From assembly GCA_035623985.1 (NCBI GenBank), contig DASPSJ010000040.1, forward strand, positions 62,001 to 126,000: a stretch of 64,000 nucleotides of DNA. The letters run 5' to 3'. Source of the stretch: DAHUYF01 sp035623985 (GTDB lineage: Bacteria > Pseudomonadota > Alphaproteobacteria > ATCC43930 > CGMCC-115725). Positions 40,416-49,150 of this stretch are shown here, one piece after another. The position numbers were made by a program, and so were the translations under genes. Under the pieces are notes generated by a model. That model made no database searches. It was not told the origin of the DNA and saw only the letters and a list, made by a program, of their open reading frames with translations. Within the stretch, counting starts at the first letter, position 1; every line of letters begins with the position of its first letter.

Positions 40416-40724
40416 ATGGTCGCGACCATCTCCACCGCCGCCGCCGCCTACGCCAATGCCAGCAAAATGACCGCCGCCGGGTCTGCGGCCGGCGCCTCTG
40501 CCGGCGGCAGCGGCTTCGCCGACCTGCTGCAACAGGCGGCGGGCGACGCGGTCGACGCGCTGAAAACCGGCGAGGCGCAAAGCCTCCAGGCGGTGACCGG
40601 CAAGGCCGACCTCGCCGCGGTGACCCAGGCGGTGAACAACGCCGAGATCGCGCTCCAGGCCGTGCTCGCGGTGCGCGACAAGGTCATCTCGGCCTATCAG
40701 GACATCTCCAAGCTCTCGATCTGA
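40416..40724 (+). CDS. fliE: Flagellar hook-basal body protein FliE
   Basis: A 102-residue protein with the FliE C-terminal signature GEAQSLQAVTGKADLAAVTQ, AVNNAEIALQAVLAVRDKVI and SAYQDISKLSI. FliE joins the MS ring to the rod and is an early export substrate. AAAGGA precedes the ATG. The stop overlaps the fliQ start. Confidence 0.94.
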   Translation: MVATISTAAAAYANASKMTAAGSAAGASAGGSGFADLLQQAAGDAVDALKTGEAQSLQAVTGKADLAAVTQAVNNAEIALQAVLAVRDKVISAYQDISKLSI

Positions 40725-40987
40725 TGACCACCCCGGACGCCATCGACCTCGCGCATCAGACGGTTGTCGTCGCGCTCAAGCTCGGCGGGCCGGTGATGCT
40801 GCTGGCGCTCGCCGTCGGCCTCGCCATCTCCTTCCTGCAGGCGCTGACCCAGATCCAGGAGATGACCCTCACCTTCGTGCCGAAGATGCTGGTCATCCTG
40901 GTGTCGCTGCTGGTGCTGCTGCCGTTCATGATCACGACGCTGACCGATTTCACCCAATCGCTCGTCGGCCGCATCATCTCGGGATAG
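40724..40987 (+). CDS. fliQ: Flagellar export gate protein FliQ
   Basis: An 87-residue protein with two transmembrane helices (GGPVMLLALAVGLAISFLQA; LTFVPKMLVILVSLLVLLP) around the conserved LTQIQEMTLTF loop. It is a subunit of the FliPQR export gate. Its start overlaps fliE by one base. Downstream, a perfect long palindrome separates it from fliR. Confidence 0.95.
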   Translation: MTTPDAIDLAHQTVVVALKLGGPVMLLALAVGLAISFLQALTQIQEMTLTFVPKMLVILVSLLVLLPFMITTLTDFTQSLVGRIISG

Positions 40988-41033
40988 CGCCTGGGATTCG
41001 GAAATGCCTGAGACGGCGCGCGAGATCATCGAC

Positions 41034-41093
41034 CCCCACCTCACCCCAACCCTCTCCGCCCCTCGGGGCGGAGAGGGTTGGGGTGAGGTGGGG
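41034..41093. repeat. Perfect 29-bp-arm palindrome between fliQ and fliR (type III)
   Basis: Left arm 41034-41062 and right arm 41065-41093 are perfect complements around a 2-bp spacer. In RNA it would form an extremely stable hairpin. Its last base is the first base of the annotated fliR GTG, and the purine-rich GAGGTGGG stretch in front of that start lies inside the right arm. The central part equals the cores beside DUF559 (35578, 36042). No T-run follows, so it is not a standard terminator. Confidence 0.92.
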
Positions 41094-41878
41094 TGAACAC
41101 ACGGTACCGGCCAGTGACGCTCGAGCAGTTGCTGCCGGCCAACCTCTTCGCGGCGGCGCTGATCTTCGCGCGGGTCGGCTCGGCAATGATACTGTTGCCC
41201 GGCTTCGGCGAGTTCTACGTGATGCAGCGCTATCGGCTGCTGCTGGCGGTGCTGGTCTCGGCGCTGCTGACGCCGGTGCTGGGGCCGAGCCTGCCGCCGC
41301 TGCCGGCGAGCGGCGTGCGGCTCGTCGTCGCCGTCGGCAGCGAGGCGATGATCGGCCTCTTCCTCGGCTCGGTGGCGCGCGTGCTGCTCGGCGCGCTCGA
41401 CATCGCCGGCACCATCGTCTCGCTCCAGCTCGGCCTCTCCCAGGCGCAGATCTTCAACCCGGCGGCGGCGGCGACCGGCACGCTCGTCAGCTCGCTCTAC
41501 GGCGTGATGGGGGTGCTGCTGATCTTCCTCGCCGACCTCCACCACCTCCTGCTGCGCGCCGTGGTCGACAGCTACGCCACCTTCGCCCCGGGCGCGATGC
41601 CGCCGCTCGGGGATCTCTCCGACATGATCGCGCGCGGCGTCGCCGGCGCCTTCGTCATCGGCATGGAGATGTCGGCGCCGTTCATCGTGCTCGGCGTCCT
41701 CTTCTTCGTCGTCATCGGCTTCATCGGCCGGCTGGTGCCGCAGCTCCACGTGCTGTTCGTCACCCAGCCGTTGCAGATCGTCGGCGGGCTCCTCGCCATG
41801 GTCTTCGTGCTCGCGGCCAGCATGCGCTGGTTCCTCGACGCCTTCATCGGCCAATTCACCGCGCTGACGGGCGGCTGA
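41093..41878 (+). CDS. fliR: Flagellar export gate protein FliR
   Basis: A 261-residue membrane protein with several hydrophobic helices: LLPANLFAAALIFARVGSAM, LLLAVLVSALLTPVLGPSLP, LGLSQAQIFNPAAAATGTLV and SAPFIVLGVLFFVVIGFIGR. It caps the FliPQ complex. The start is uncertain. The GTG at 41093 lies at the edge of the palindrome, while an in-frame GTG at 41114 (reading VTLEQLLPAN) lies outside it but has a poor ribosome site. flhB follows 4 bp after the stop. Confidence 0.94.
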   Translation: MNTRYRPVTLEQLLPANLFAAALIFARVGSAMILLPGFGEFYVMQRYRLLLAVLVSALLTPVLGPSLPPLPASGVRLVVAVGSEAMIGLFLGSVARVLLGALDIAGTIVSLQLGLSQAQIFNPAAAATGTLVSSLYGVMGVLLIFLADLHHLLLRAVVDSYATFAPGAMPPLGDLSDMIARGVAGAFVIGMEMSAPFIVLGVLFFVVIGFIGRLVPQLHVLFVTQPLQIVGGLLAMVFVLAASMRWFLDAFIGQFTALTGG

Positions 41879-41882
41879 CGCG

Positions 41883-42950
41883 ATGGCCGAGGGGAGCGAC
41901 AACAGGACCGAGCAACCGACGCAGCGCAAGCTCAACCAGGCGCGCCTGCGCGGCCAGGTGGTGCAATCGCGCGAGATCAACAGCCTCTTCATGCTGTCGG
42001 CCGGCGCGGTGATCGTGCTGCTGCTGGCGCCGCCGCTGGCGCGGCGCCTGGATACGACGCTCGCCCGCTTCCTCGATCCCGCCCGCCTGTCGGACGGCGG
42101 CGGCATCCTGTGGGAAGCGGTCGCCAATCTGCTCGCCGAGGTCGCCGGCGTCATGGTCCTGCCGCTGATCCTGCTGATCGCCACCGCGATCGCGGGATCG
42201 CTGCTGCAGACCGGCTTCGTGCTCGCCTTCGAGAAGGTCGGCTTCGACCTCTCGCGGCTGTCGCTGCTCAGCGGCTTTTCGCGGCTGTTCTCGCTGCGCT
42301 CGGCGCTGGAATTCATCAAGAACCTGGCGAAGGTCGCCGTGATCATGGCGATCGCCGTCTGGATGCTGCTGCCGGAAGTCGCCCGGCTGCCGCTGCTCGC
42401 GAGCCTCGGCGCCGGCGCGCTGGCGACGGAGATCCACCATCTGCTGCTGCGGCTGACGCTGGCGGTGCTGCTGCTGGTCGCGGTGCTGGCGGTGCTCGAT
42501 TACGGCTATCAGCGCTTTGCCTTCCTGCGCTCGATGCGCATGTCGCGCCAGGAGATCAAGGAGGAGCACAAGCAGGCGGAAGGCGATCCCATGGTCAAGG
42601 CGCGGCTGCGCCAGATCCGCATGGAGCGCACGCGCCGGCGCATGATGGCGGCGGTGCCGACCGCCTCGGTGGTGGTGACCAACCCGACGCATTACGCGGT
42701 GGCGCTCGCCTACGAGATGGGCGACAAGGGCGCGCCCAAAGTGGTCGCCAAGGGCGCCGACCTCATCGCGCTCAGGATTCGCGAGGTCGCCGAGGAGAAC
42801 GACGTGCCGGTGGTCGAGAACCCGCCGCTGGCGCGCGCACTCTACGCCCATGTCGAGCTCGACCAGGAGATCCCGCAGGAGCATTACCGCGCGGTGGCCG
42901 AGATCATCAGCTACGTCTTCCGCCTCAGGGGCAAGATGCAGCCGAGATAG
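41883..42950 (+). CDS. flhB: Flagellar export switch protein FlhB
   Basis: A 355-residue protein. An N-terminal DNRTEQPTQRKLNQARLRGQ precedes four transmembrane helices, then the cytoplasmic domain with the autocleavage site VVTNPTHYAVAL (cleavage between Asn and Pro) and KGADLIALRIREVAEENDVP. It switches export from rod/hook to filament substrates. The catalytic Asn and the Pro-Thr-His are intact. It starts 4 bp after fliR and is followed 29 bp later by cckA. Confidence 0.96.
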   Translation: MAEGSDNRTEQPTQRKLNQARLRGQVVQSREINSLFMLSAGAVIVLLLAPPLARRLDTTLARFLDPARLSDGGGILWEAVANLLAEVAGVMVLPLILLIATAIAGSLLQTGFVLAFEKVGFDLSRLSLLSGFSRLFSLRSALEFIKNLAKVAVIMAIAVWMLLPEVARLPLLASLGAGALATEIHHLLLRLTLAVLLLVAVLAVLDYGYQRFAFLRSMRMSRQEIKEEHKQAEGDPMVKARLRQIRMERTRRRMMAAVPTASVVVTNPTHYAVALAYEMGDKGAPKVVAKGADLIALRIREVAEENDVPVVENPPLARALYAHVELDQEIPQEHYRAVAEIISYVFRLRGKMQPR

Positions 42951-42979
42951 GTGTCGCAGGATATGCTAGGATAACGCCG

Positions 42980-45529
42980 ATGGATGGCACGCCGCAGCAG
43001 ACAATCCCCCTGGCGCCGACCGTCGCCGAGTCGGACGGCGCAGCGGAGCTCATCGGCACCGCAGGCATGCCCGCCTGGATGCGCCGGCTGGGGCCGATCG
43101 CCCTGATCTGCGCCGGAGTGGCGGCGCTGCTGCTGGTCGTGTCGCTGCTCGAGATCGTCGAGCAGGGCAGGGGGCGGCCGCTGGCCATGGGGCTCCTGGT
43201 GCTCGCCGGCGTTCTCGGCACGGCGGCGATCGTCGCCCGGCAGCTCCATCGCGCGCTGGCCGGCCGCGTCGACCTCTTGAGCCAGGCGCTCGAGGCCTCG
43301 GCCAGCGCGCACCTCATCCTGGCTCCCGACGGTAGCATCGCCTATGCCAATGCCGCTTTCCACCGCTGCTTCCCGGCGCTCGCCGCGCCGCCGCTGGAGG
43401 CGCTCGGCCGGCGCCTTGCCGCCGACGAGGCGGCGGCGGCCGAGTTCGCCCGGCTGCGCCACGAAGCCCGCCATTCGGGCCGCGCGCAAGGCCGGCTGGC
43501 GCTGCGCCACGAGGCCGGCGCCCTCTGGTTCAACGTCTCGGCCCATCTCCTGGCGCGGCGGCCGGGCTACAGCCTCTGGAGCTTCGAGGACGTCACCGCG
43601 CGCCACGAGATGGAGCAGGTGATCCGCGACGAGCAGATGAAGCTCGCCGACTTCCTCGACCACGCGCCGATCGGCTTCTATTCCGTCGACGGCGAGGGCC
43701 GCTTCCTCTTCGTCAACCAGGCGCTCGCCGAATGGCTCGGCGCCTCGCCGGGCGAGCTGGTCGAGGGCGGCGCGCGGCTGCGCGACTTCCTGGTGAGCGA
43801 GGTGCCGCAGGGCAGCCCGCCGCACGCGCCCTTCGAGGGCGGCGCGGCGGGGGCGCCGCGCGGCGAGGTGGTGCTGCGCGGGGCGCAGCGCCGCACCGTC
43901 TACGCCTCGATCAGCCAGAGCGTGATCAAGATCGGCGACGGCCTGCGCACCCGCTCGGTGGTGCGCGACCTCACCCCCGAGCGCGAATGGGAAGAGGCGC
44001 TGCGGCTGTCGCGGCTGCGCTTCCAGCGCTTCTTCGCCAACGCGCCGGTCGGCATCGCGCTGCTCGACAAGACCGGCAGCCTGGTCGAGGCTAACCGCGC
44101 GCTGGGCGAGCTTTTCGCCATCCCGCCGGCCGAGCTCATCGGCAAGGAGCTGGTGCGGCTTCTCTCGCCGGAGAGCCAGGGAGAAGTTGCGATCAAGATC
44201 GAAGCCGCCGCCAAGGGGCAGCTCATCGCCCGGCCGGTGGAGGTGCGCCTGGGCGGTCCGCGCGACCGCTCGGCCTCGCTCTTCGTCAGCCGGCTCGACG
44301 CCGCCGAGGAAGGCGAGGCGGGGGTCATCCTGCACTTCATCGACACCACCGAGCAGAAGAGCCTCGAGACCCAGTTCGCGCAGTCGCAGAAGATGCAGGC
44401 GGTGGGCCAACTCGCCGGCGGCGTGGCGCACGACTTCAACAACCTGCTCACCGCCATGATCGGCTTCTGCGACCTGCTGCTGCTGCGCTTCCGGCCGGGC
44501 GATCCGTCCTTTGCCGACATCATGCAGATCAAGCAGAACGCCAACCGCGCCGCCAACCTGGTGCGCCAGCTCCTCGCCTTCTCGCGCCAGCAGACGCTGC
44601 AGCCGCGCGTCCTTTCCATCACCGACGTGCTGGCGGAGCTGTCGCATCTGCTGCGTCGCCTCATCGGCGAGAACATCGAGCTGAAGGTGGTGCATGGCCG
44701 AGAGCTGGGCCTGGTCAAGGTCGATCAGGGCCAGCTCGAGCAAGTGATCATCAACCTCGCCGTCAACGCCCGCGACGCCATGTCCGGCGGCGGCACGCTC
44801 ACCATCCGCACCGCCACCATGGCGAGCGACTATCCGATGCGCCGCGGCCATGAGGTGATGCCGCCCGGCGAGTACGTGCTGATCGAGGTCACGGATACCG
44901 GCATCGGCATCCCGCGCGAGAATCTCGCGCGCATCTTCGAGCCGTTCTTCTCGACGAAGGAGGTGGGCTCGGGCACCGGGCTCGGGCTTTCCACCGTCTA
45001 CGGCATCGTCAAGCAGACCGGCGGCTTCGTCTTCGTCGAGAGCGAGGAGCGCAAGGGCGCGCAATTCTCGATCTTCCTGCCGCGCCACCAGGGCGGCGAG
45101 GCGGCGGCGGGAGCGCGCGCCGACCTCACCGGCGAGCAGGCCCGCGACCTCACCGGCGCCGGCACCGTGCTGCTGGTCGAGGACGAGGACCCGGTGCGGC
45201 TCTTCAGCGCGCGGGCGCTCAGGAACAAGGGCTACAAGGTGATCGAGGCCAAGAGCGGCGAGGCGGCGCTCGAGGTCATCACCTCGGGCAGCGAGCAGGT
45301 GGAGCTGCTGATCACCGACGTGGTCATGCCCAAGATGGACGGGCCCAATCTGGTGAAGCAGGTGCGCGAGCTGCACCCCGACATGAAGGTGATCTTCATC
45401 TCGGGCTATACCGAGGACGCCTTCAGGAAGCGCCTCGACCGCGACAGCGACATCCATTTCCTGCCCAAGCCCTTCTCGCTGAAGCAGCTCGCCGGCAAGG
45501 TCAAGGAAGTGATGCTGGCGGATTCCTGA
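42980..45529 (+). CDS. cckA: Cell-cycle hybrid histidine kinase CckA
   Basis: An 849-residue hybrid kinase: two N-terminal transmembrane helices (about residues 40-60 and 68-88), PAS regions from about 95 to 450, HisKA with GGVAHDFNNLLTAMIGFCDL (His about 484), an HATPase domain (INLAVNARDAM; DTGIGIPRENLARIFEPFFS; GTGLGLSTVYG), and a C-terminal receiver with phospho-Asp about 780 in LLITDVVMPKMDG. CckA phosphorylates ChpT and thereby controls CtrA and CpdR. The H-box and domain order are diagnostic. The open frame extends far upstream, but the ATG at 42980 follows flhB and fits the family. Confidence 0.93.
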   Translation: MDGTPQQTIPLAPTVAESDGAAELIGTAGMPAWMRRLGPIALICAGVAALLLVVSLLEIVEQGRGRPLAMGLLVLAGVLGTAAIVARQLHRALAGRVDLLSQALEASASAHLILAPDGSIAYANAAFHRCFPALAAPPLEALGRRLAADEAAAAEFARLRHEARHSGRAQGRLALRHEAGALWFNVSAHLLARRPGYSLWSFEDVTARHEMEQVIRDEQMKLADFLDHAPIGFYSVDGEGRFLFVNQALAEWLGASPGELVEGGARLRDFLVSEVPQGSPPHAPFEGGAAGAPRGEVVLRGAQRRTVYASISQSVIKIGDGLRTRSVVRDLTPEREWEEALRLSRLRFQRFFANAPVGIALLDKTGSLVEANRALGELFAIPPAELIGKELVRLLSPESQGEVAIKIEAAAKGQLIARPVEVRLGGPRDRSASLFVSRLDAAEEGEAGVILHFIDTTEQKSLETQFAQSQKMQAVGQLAGGVAHDFNNLLTAMIGFCDLLLLRFRPGDPSFADIMQIKQNANRAANLVRQLLAFSRQQTLQPRVLSITDVLAELSHLLRRLIGENIELKVVHGRELGLVKVDQGQLEQVIINLAVNARDAMSGGGTLTIRTATMASDYPMRRGHEVMPPGEYVLIEVTDTGIGIPRENLARIFEPFFSTKEVGSGTGLGLSTVYGIVKQTGGFVFVESEERKGAQFSIFLPRHQGGEAAAGARADLTGEQARDLTGAGTVLLVEDEDPVRLFSARALRNKGYKVIEAKSGEAALEVITSGSEQVELLITDVVMPKMDGPNLVKQVRELHPDMKVIFISGYTEDAFRKRLDRDSDIHFLPKPFSLKQLAGKVKEVMLADS

Positions 45530-45534
45530 GGCGA

Positions 45535-45650
45535 GTTCGCGCAGCGAACTCGTCCTCGGCGGCGTCAGCGGTTGCGCCAGCAACCGCGAAAGCCGCTCGC
45601 CCGCGGCGGCGCCAGCGGTTGCGTAGCAACCGCGAGAGCCGCACCATGCA
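45535..45650. repeat. Type I composite palindromes, copy C (inverted, one and a half units)
   Basis: Hairpins cgagttcgc-gca-gcgaactcg, gcggttgc-gcca-gcaaccgc and gcggttgc-gta-gcaaccgc occur in the reverse order of copies A and B. It lies directly after the cckA stop. Of the 350 bp between cckA and the next gene (45530-45879), this repeat, the type IV repeat and a candidate -10 region are all that I can recognise. Confidence 0.75.
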
Positions 45651-45655
45651 GGCTG

Positions 45656-45692
45656 GCCTGTGGGACGGACCTGCGTTCCCGGAGAAACAGGC
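45656..45692. repeat. Type IV-like short inverted repeat
   Basis: gcctgt and acaggc flank a centre containing acctgcgttccc. The ends and the cctgcgttccc core match the larger inverted repeat at 37654-37715. Confidence 0.55.
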
Positions 45693-45837
45693 TACTCCGG
45701 TTCCAAATGCATGCCGAACCGAACATCAACAATTTCGGCGAGGCGAATCTGTTTCGTCAATGGCAATTCTCGCTTAGGTTACTTGGCAGTTCTTGGGATA
45801 TGGCGAGACGGGTCCGGGAGTCATTCCCTCCCTGTTT

Positions 45838-45846
45838 TGCTATGAT
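45838..45846 (+). promoter_or_regulatory. Extended -10 promoter element before the 152-residue membrane gene
   Basis: TGC-TATGAT, an extended -10 form, starts 34 bp before the ATG at 45880. No convincing -35 is seen, which extended -10 promoters can tolerate. AGAGGAG precedes the start codon. Confidence 0.4.
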
Positions 45847-45879
45847 GTTCGTGCTATCTGGAATTAGAGGAGCACCAAC

Positions 45880-46338
45880 ATGGCTGACGGCGTACCTTCT
45901 CCTTCACCGCTTACGGTGCAAGAGCAGATTCAAATCCTCAAGTTTGAATACGCCGCGCTCCGGACAGAACTTTTGCAACGGCACACAACCGCGATCCAGA
46001 TGGCAACCGTTTTTGTTACTGCCGCCATCACCATTGTTACGTTTTCAGTTACCAACGCTTTTTGGTCGTGGCTCGTTTTGTTGGTTGTGATCTTGCCGGT
46101 AATAGTCGGTGTGGTAGGTCTCTATTTTTACGTCAATATGAGCTACATAGTTGCTCAACTGATAAAACTGGAAAATCAGATTAATGATCTAGCTAATGCA
46201 AAACTTCTCACGTGGGAAACTGATCGCGCATTTTTCAGCGACAAAGGAGGTGAGAGAATTGACCGCATTATTGGCCCCTTTTTGGTTCCTTTTCGCAGGC
46301 TCGGTGTTTGGCTGAAAAAGAAGGCGCGTTCAAATTAA
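45880..46338 (+). CDS. Uncharacterised two-helix membrane protein (AT-rich, accessory)
   Basis: A 152-residue protein with a cytoplasmic coiled N-terminus (LTVQEQIQILKFEYAALRTE), two adjacent transmembrane helices at about residues 40-60 and 65-88 (ATVFVTAAITIVTFSVTNAF; LVLLVVILPVIVGVVGLYF), and a soluble C-terminus ending in basic KKKARSN. Base composition is clearly lower in GC than the surroundings, with codons such as AAA, AAT and TTT frequent. This suggests recent transfer. I recognise no family. Such paired-helix proteins occur in defence and accessory loci, but no partner is evident here. Confidence 0.7.
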   Translation: MADGVPSPSPLTVQEQIQILKFEYAALRTELLQRHTTAIQMATVFVTAAITIVTFSVTNAFWSWLVLLVVILPVIVGVVGLYFYVNMSYIVAQLIKLENQINDLANAKLLTWETDRAFFSDKGGERIDRIIGPFLVPFRRLGVWLKKKARSN

Positions 46339-46368
46339 TATCTACATCCTTCATGCAGGATTGAATTG

Positions 46369-46542
46369 ATGGCCGACGACGAAGCCCAAGACGAACCAAG
46401 CGCCGAGGAAATCGCGCGGCGCGTGCAGCGCGGACTAAGGCACGCACTCAATATGCCGCACAAGCCGCAACTAGAGTCGAGTCGGAAAAAGCGGCACCCA
46501 GCCAGAAAAGGCCGGATCCATAAGAGCAAGTCTCGGCGCTGA
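46369..46542 (+). CDS. Small basic protein, 57 residues, unknown
   Basis: An ATG at 46369 opens a 57-codon frame: an acidic N-terminus (MADDEAQDEPSAEEIARRVQ) and a strongly basic C-terminus (KKRHPARKG, KSKSRR). The acidic start and EEIARRV helix resemble small orphan proteins sometimes paired with toxins. It starts 30 bp after the membrane protein and converges on the Doc gene. Coding status rests on frame length, start context and composition alone. Confidence 0.5.
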   Translation: MADDEAQDEPSAEEIARRVQRGLRHALNMPHKPQLESSRKKRHPARKGRIHKSKSRR

Positions 46543-46569
46543 TGCTGCTGACTTGGGTTGATCCGCGGT

Positions 46570-46968
46570 CTACGGGTTCTTGGTCAATCGCCGTTCAATC
46601 CACGTGACAAGATCGTCGAACCTGATTTGATGTTTGACGACCATCATTATGATGTCCTCGACTTCGGCGTTCTTGGATGCGCTGTCGAGCGCCACCTTGT
46701 AGCCGCTTTTCGCAAGAAGCAGATTCAGCAGAATCAACGTGGTCCGTTTGTTTCCGTCGAGGAAACCGTGATTCGAGGCGAAGGACTCAACCAATGCGGC
46801 GGCTTTTCGAGATATCGTGCGGTAATAGCCGGAGTACGGACGCGCCAGGGCGGACTCGATGAGGCCATAGTCATGGATACCGGTGCGGCCGCCATATTTG
46901 AGCGCCTCTTCATGAGCGGAAAGCGCGTCGCCGAGAGTGAGCCGATAGTGCTGCCTATTTCTCGGCAA
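46570..46968 (-). CDS. doc: Doc/Fic-family toxin (death-on-curing type)
   Basis: A 132-residue Fic-fold protein with LTLGDALSAHEEALKYGG, GLIESALARPYSGY and the active loop HGFLDGNKRT. This matches the Doc branch, which phosphorylates EF-Tu rather than AMPylating. The catalytic His and the GNKRT end are intact. The start appears to be a TTG overlapping the stop of the upstream small gene, so the pair is coupled like a toxin-antitoxin operon. The upstream partner does not look like Phd, the usual Doc antitoxin. Confidence 0.88.
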   Translation of the reverse strand: MPRNRQHYRLTLGDALSAHEEALKYGGRTGIHDYGLIESALARPYSGYYRTISRKAAALVESFASNHGFLDGNKRTTLILLNLLLAKSGYKVALDSASKNAEVEDIIMMVVKHQIRFDDLVTWIERRLTKNP

Positions 46969-47209
46969 GGCGCTTTAATGCCGGCGCAAACTCCGAGCTG
47001 ATCATCTTGATCGTCGAGACGGATGAGCCGCTTGTGGTTGTGGTCACCGTGGAGCCGTCGAAATTAAGAGTCCACTTGTGGCCGCCAGCAGGCAGTTGCA
47101 GAACATGCGCCGCATAGGGGCTGCCCTTCGATGGCGGTGGCGCCGCAGGCCTGTGCTTGGCTACGAGGACGCGTTTTGCTTTGCGCTTTTTCGACACTCG
47201 CGTTGTCAT
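46955..47209 (-). CDS. Small protein upstream of Doc, candidate non-Phd antitoxin
   Basis: An 84-residue protein: a very basic N-terminus (MTTRVSKKRKAKRVLVAKHR) that could bind DNA, a Pro/Ser linker, then a small beta-rich part (HKWTLNFDGSTVTTTTS) and a final helix SSEFAPALKRLAEK. Its stop overlaps the Doc start. I do not recognise the family. It lacks the Phd/YefM N-terminal fold. Position and coupling suggest an antitoxin or immunity function. Confidence 0.6.
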   Translation of the reverse strand: MTTRVSKKRKAKRVLVAKHRPAAPPPSKGSPYAAHVLQLPAGGHKWTLNFDGSTVTTTTSGSSVSTIKMISSEFAPALKRLAEK

Positions 47210-47484
47210 GCCGTTCGCCGCCAGAGGAAATATTCCCGGCCACGATAGTAGCAAGGCATCTGTTTGCGAGATATGGATTTTTGCCGGCATTTCCAATGGC
47301 ACCGCGCCGGGAAGCCGAAGCTGGTGAGGCTATCGGTCGGCCGTGGGATGGGGGGTGACGGCCGGCAAGCCACCCCGCACCGTGCGGGTTGGCCTGAGCA
47401 ACTCCCGGCATTGATTTTAGCGCGCTCGCCTGTCGCCGGCGTAACAATCCGCGGACGCCAGCGTTTACACGCGGCATCGGATGG

Positions 47485-47745
47485 ATGCTTCGCCTCGCGC
47501 TATTGTTGATTGCGGCCATGCTGGTGCAGCCGCGGATTGCGGTTGGCGATTCCAGCTGGAAGACAAGCAGCGCCGTCTGGGGGGCGAGGGACAAGTGCAC
47601 CGAGCAGGCGCGCAAGGCCTTTCCCGACTACACCCGCGAGTCGAACGCCAAGCGCGAGAAGGCGCGCCAGGACTGCCTGCGCGCCAACAACCTGTCAGCG
47701 AAGGAAAGCTCGGTCCCGCCGCCAATGCCGACCCCGCATCAATGA
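47485..47745 (+). CDS. Small secreted protein with two conserved-looking Cys
   Basis: An 86-residue protein with a signal peptide (LRLALLLIAAMLVQPRIAVG) and a mature part of about 64 residues having Cys in RDKCTEQARKAF and RQDCLRANN, which could form a disulfide, and a Pro-rich tail. Similar small Cys-containing periplasmic proteins of unknown role (phosphate starvation-like) occur in alphaproteobacteria. I cannot name the family. The 275 bp upstream of it show no feature I can support. Confidence 0.6.
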   Translation: MLRLALLLIAAMLVQPRIAVGDSSWKTSSAVWGARDKCTEQARKAFPDYTRESNAKREKARQDCLRANNLSAKESSVPPPMPTPHQ

Positions 47746-47763
47746 GATCGCCGAGCGCGCTTG

Positions 47764-47830
47764 CGGATAGGCTACCCTGCGCCGTGCGGTTCCCGCGCTT
47801 GCTGCGCAAGCGCTGACGCCGCCCCGGACG
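47764..47830. repeat. Type I composite palindrome, copy D (partial)
   Basis: gcgcttgc-tgc-gcaagcgc (47795-47813) sits in the same flanking context as copy B (ctgcgccgtgcgg before, gacgccgcc after). The second hairpin has decayed. It lies just upstream of the recA control region. Confidence 0.65.
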
Positions 47831-47878
47831 AACACTCCGCGATCGCGAGGCGGTGTGTCTTTCCGGCACGGTTAATGG

Positions 47879-47893
47879 GAACGAAAAAAGAAC
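47879..47893 (+). promoter_or_regulatory. LexA (SOS) box upstream of recA
   Basis: GAAC-N7-GAAC, the reverse complement of the alphaproteobacterial LexA site GTTC-N7-GTTC. It ends one base before the -35 TTGCCA, so LexA binding would block RNA polymerase. Confidence 0.85.
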
Positions 47894-47921
47894 TTGCCAC
47901 AGTGAACAAAGCGTGTACACT
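47894..47921 (+). promoter_or_regulatory. recA promoter
   Basis: TTGCCA, 16 bp, TACACT, directly following the LexA box and about 60 bp before the recA ATG. AAGGAGG precedes the start codon. Confidence 0.65.
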
Positions 47922-47980
47922 GCCTCGCCACAGGGGTTCGTTGCATGCGCCGGACCCCTATGGAATAAGGAGGGCGGTCA

Positions 47981-49051
<1,071 letters not shown>

Positions 49052-49111
49052 CCGGCGCTCCGTTGCGATCGACTACCCGGTCCGTTTTCATCCCCCCGAC
49101 GAAACGGACCC

Positions 49112-49150
49112 GCGGCGCCGGCCTACCTCCGTGCCGGCGCCGCACTTTTT
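49112..49150 (+). terminator. Rho-independent terminator after recA
   Basis: A perfect 11-bp GC stem (gcggcgccggc / gccggcgccgc) with a 10-base loop, followed by acttttt. It lies 60 bp after the recA stop. Confidence 0.85.

Noticed and set aside
42110..42979. In-frame upstream extension of cckA through flhB
   Set aside because: It overlaps almost all of flhB in another frame and is Arg/Gly-rich shadow sequence. CckA's membrane anchor starts after 42980.
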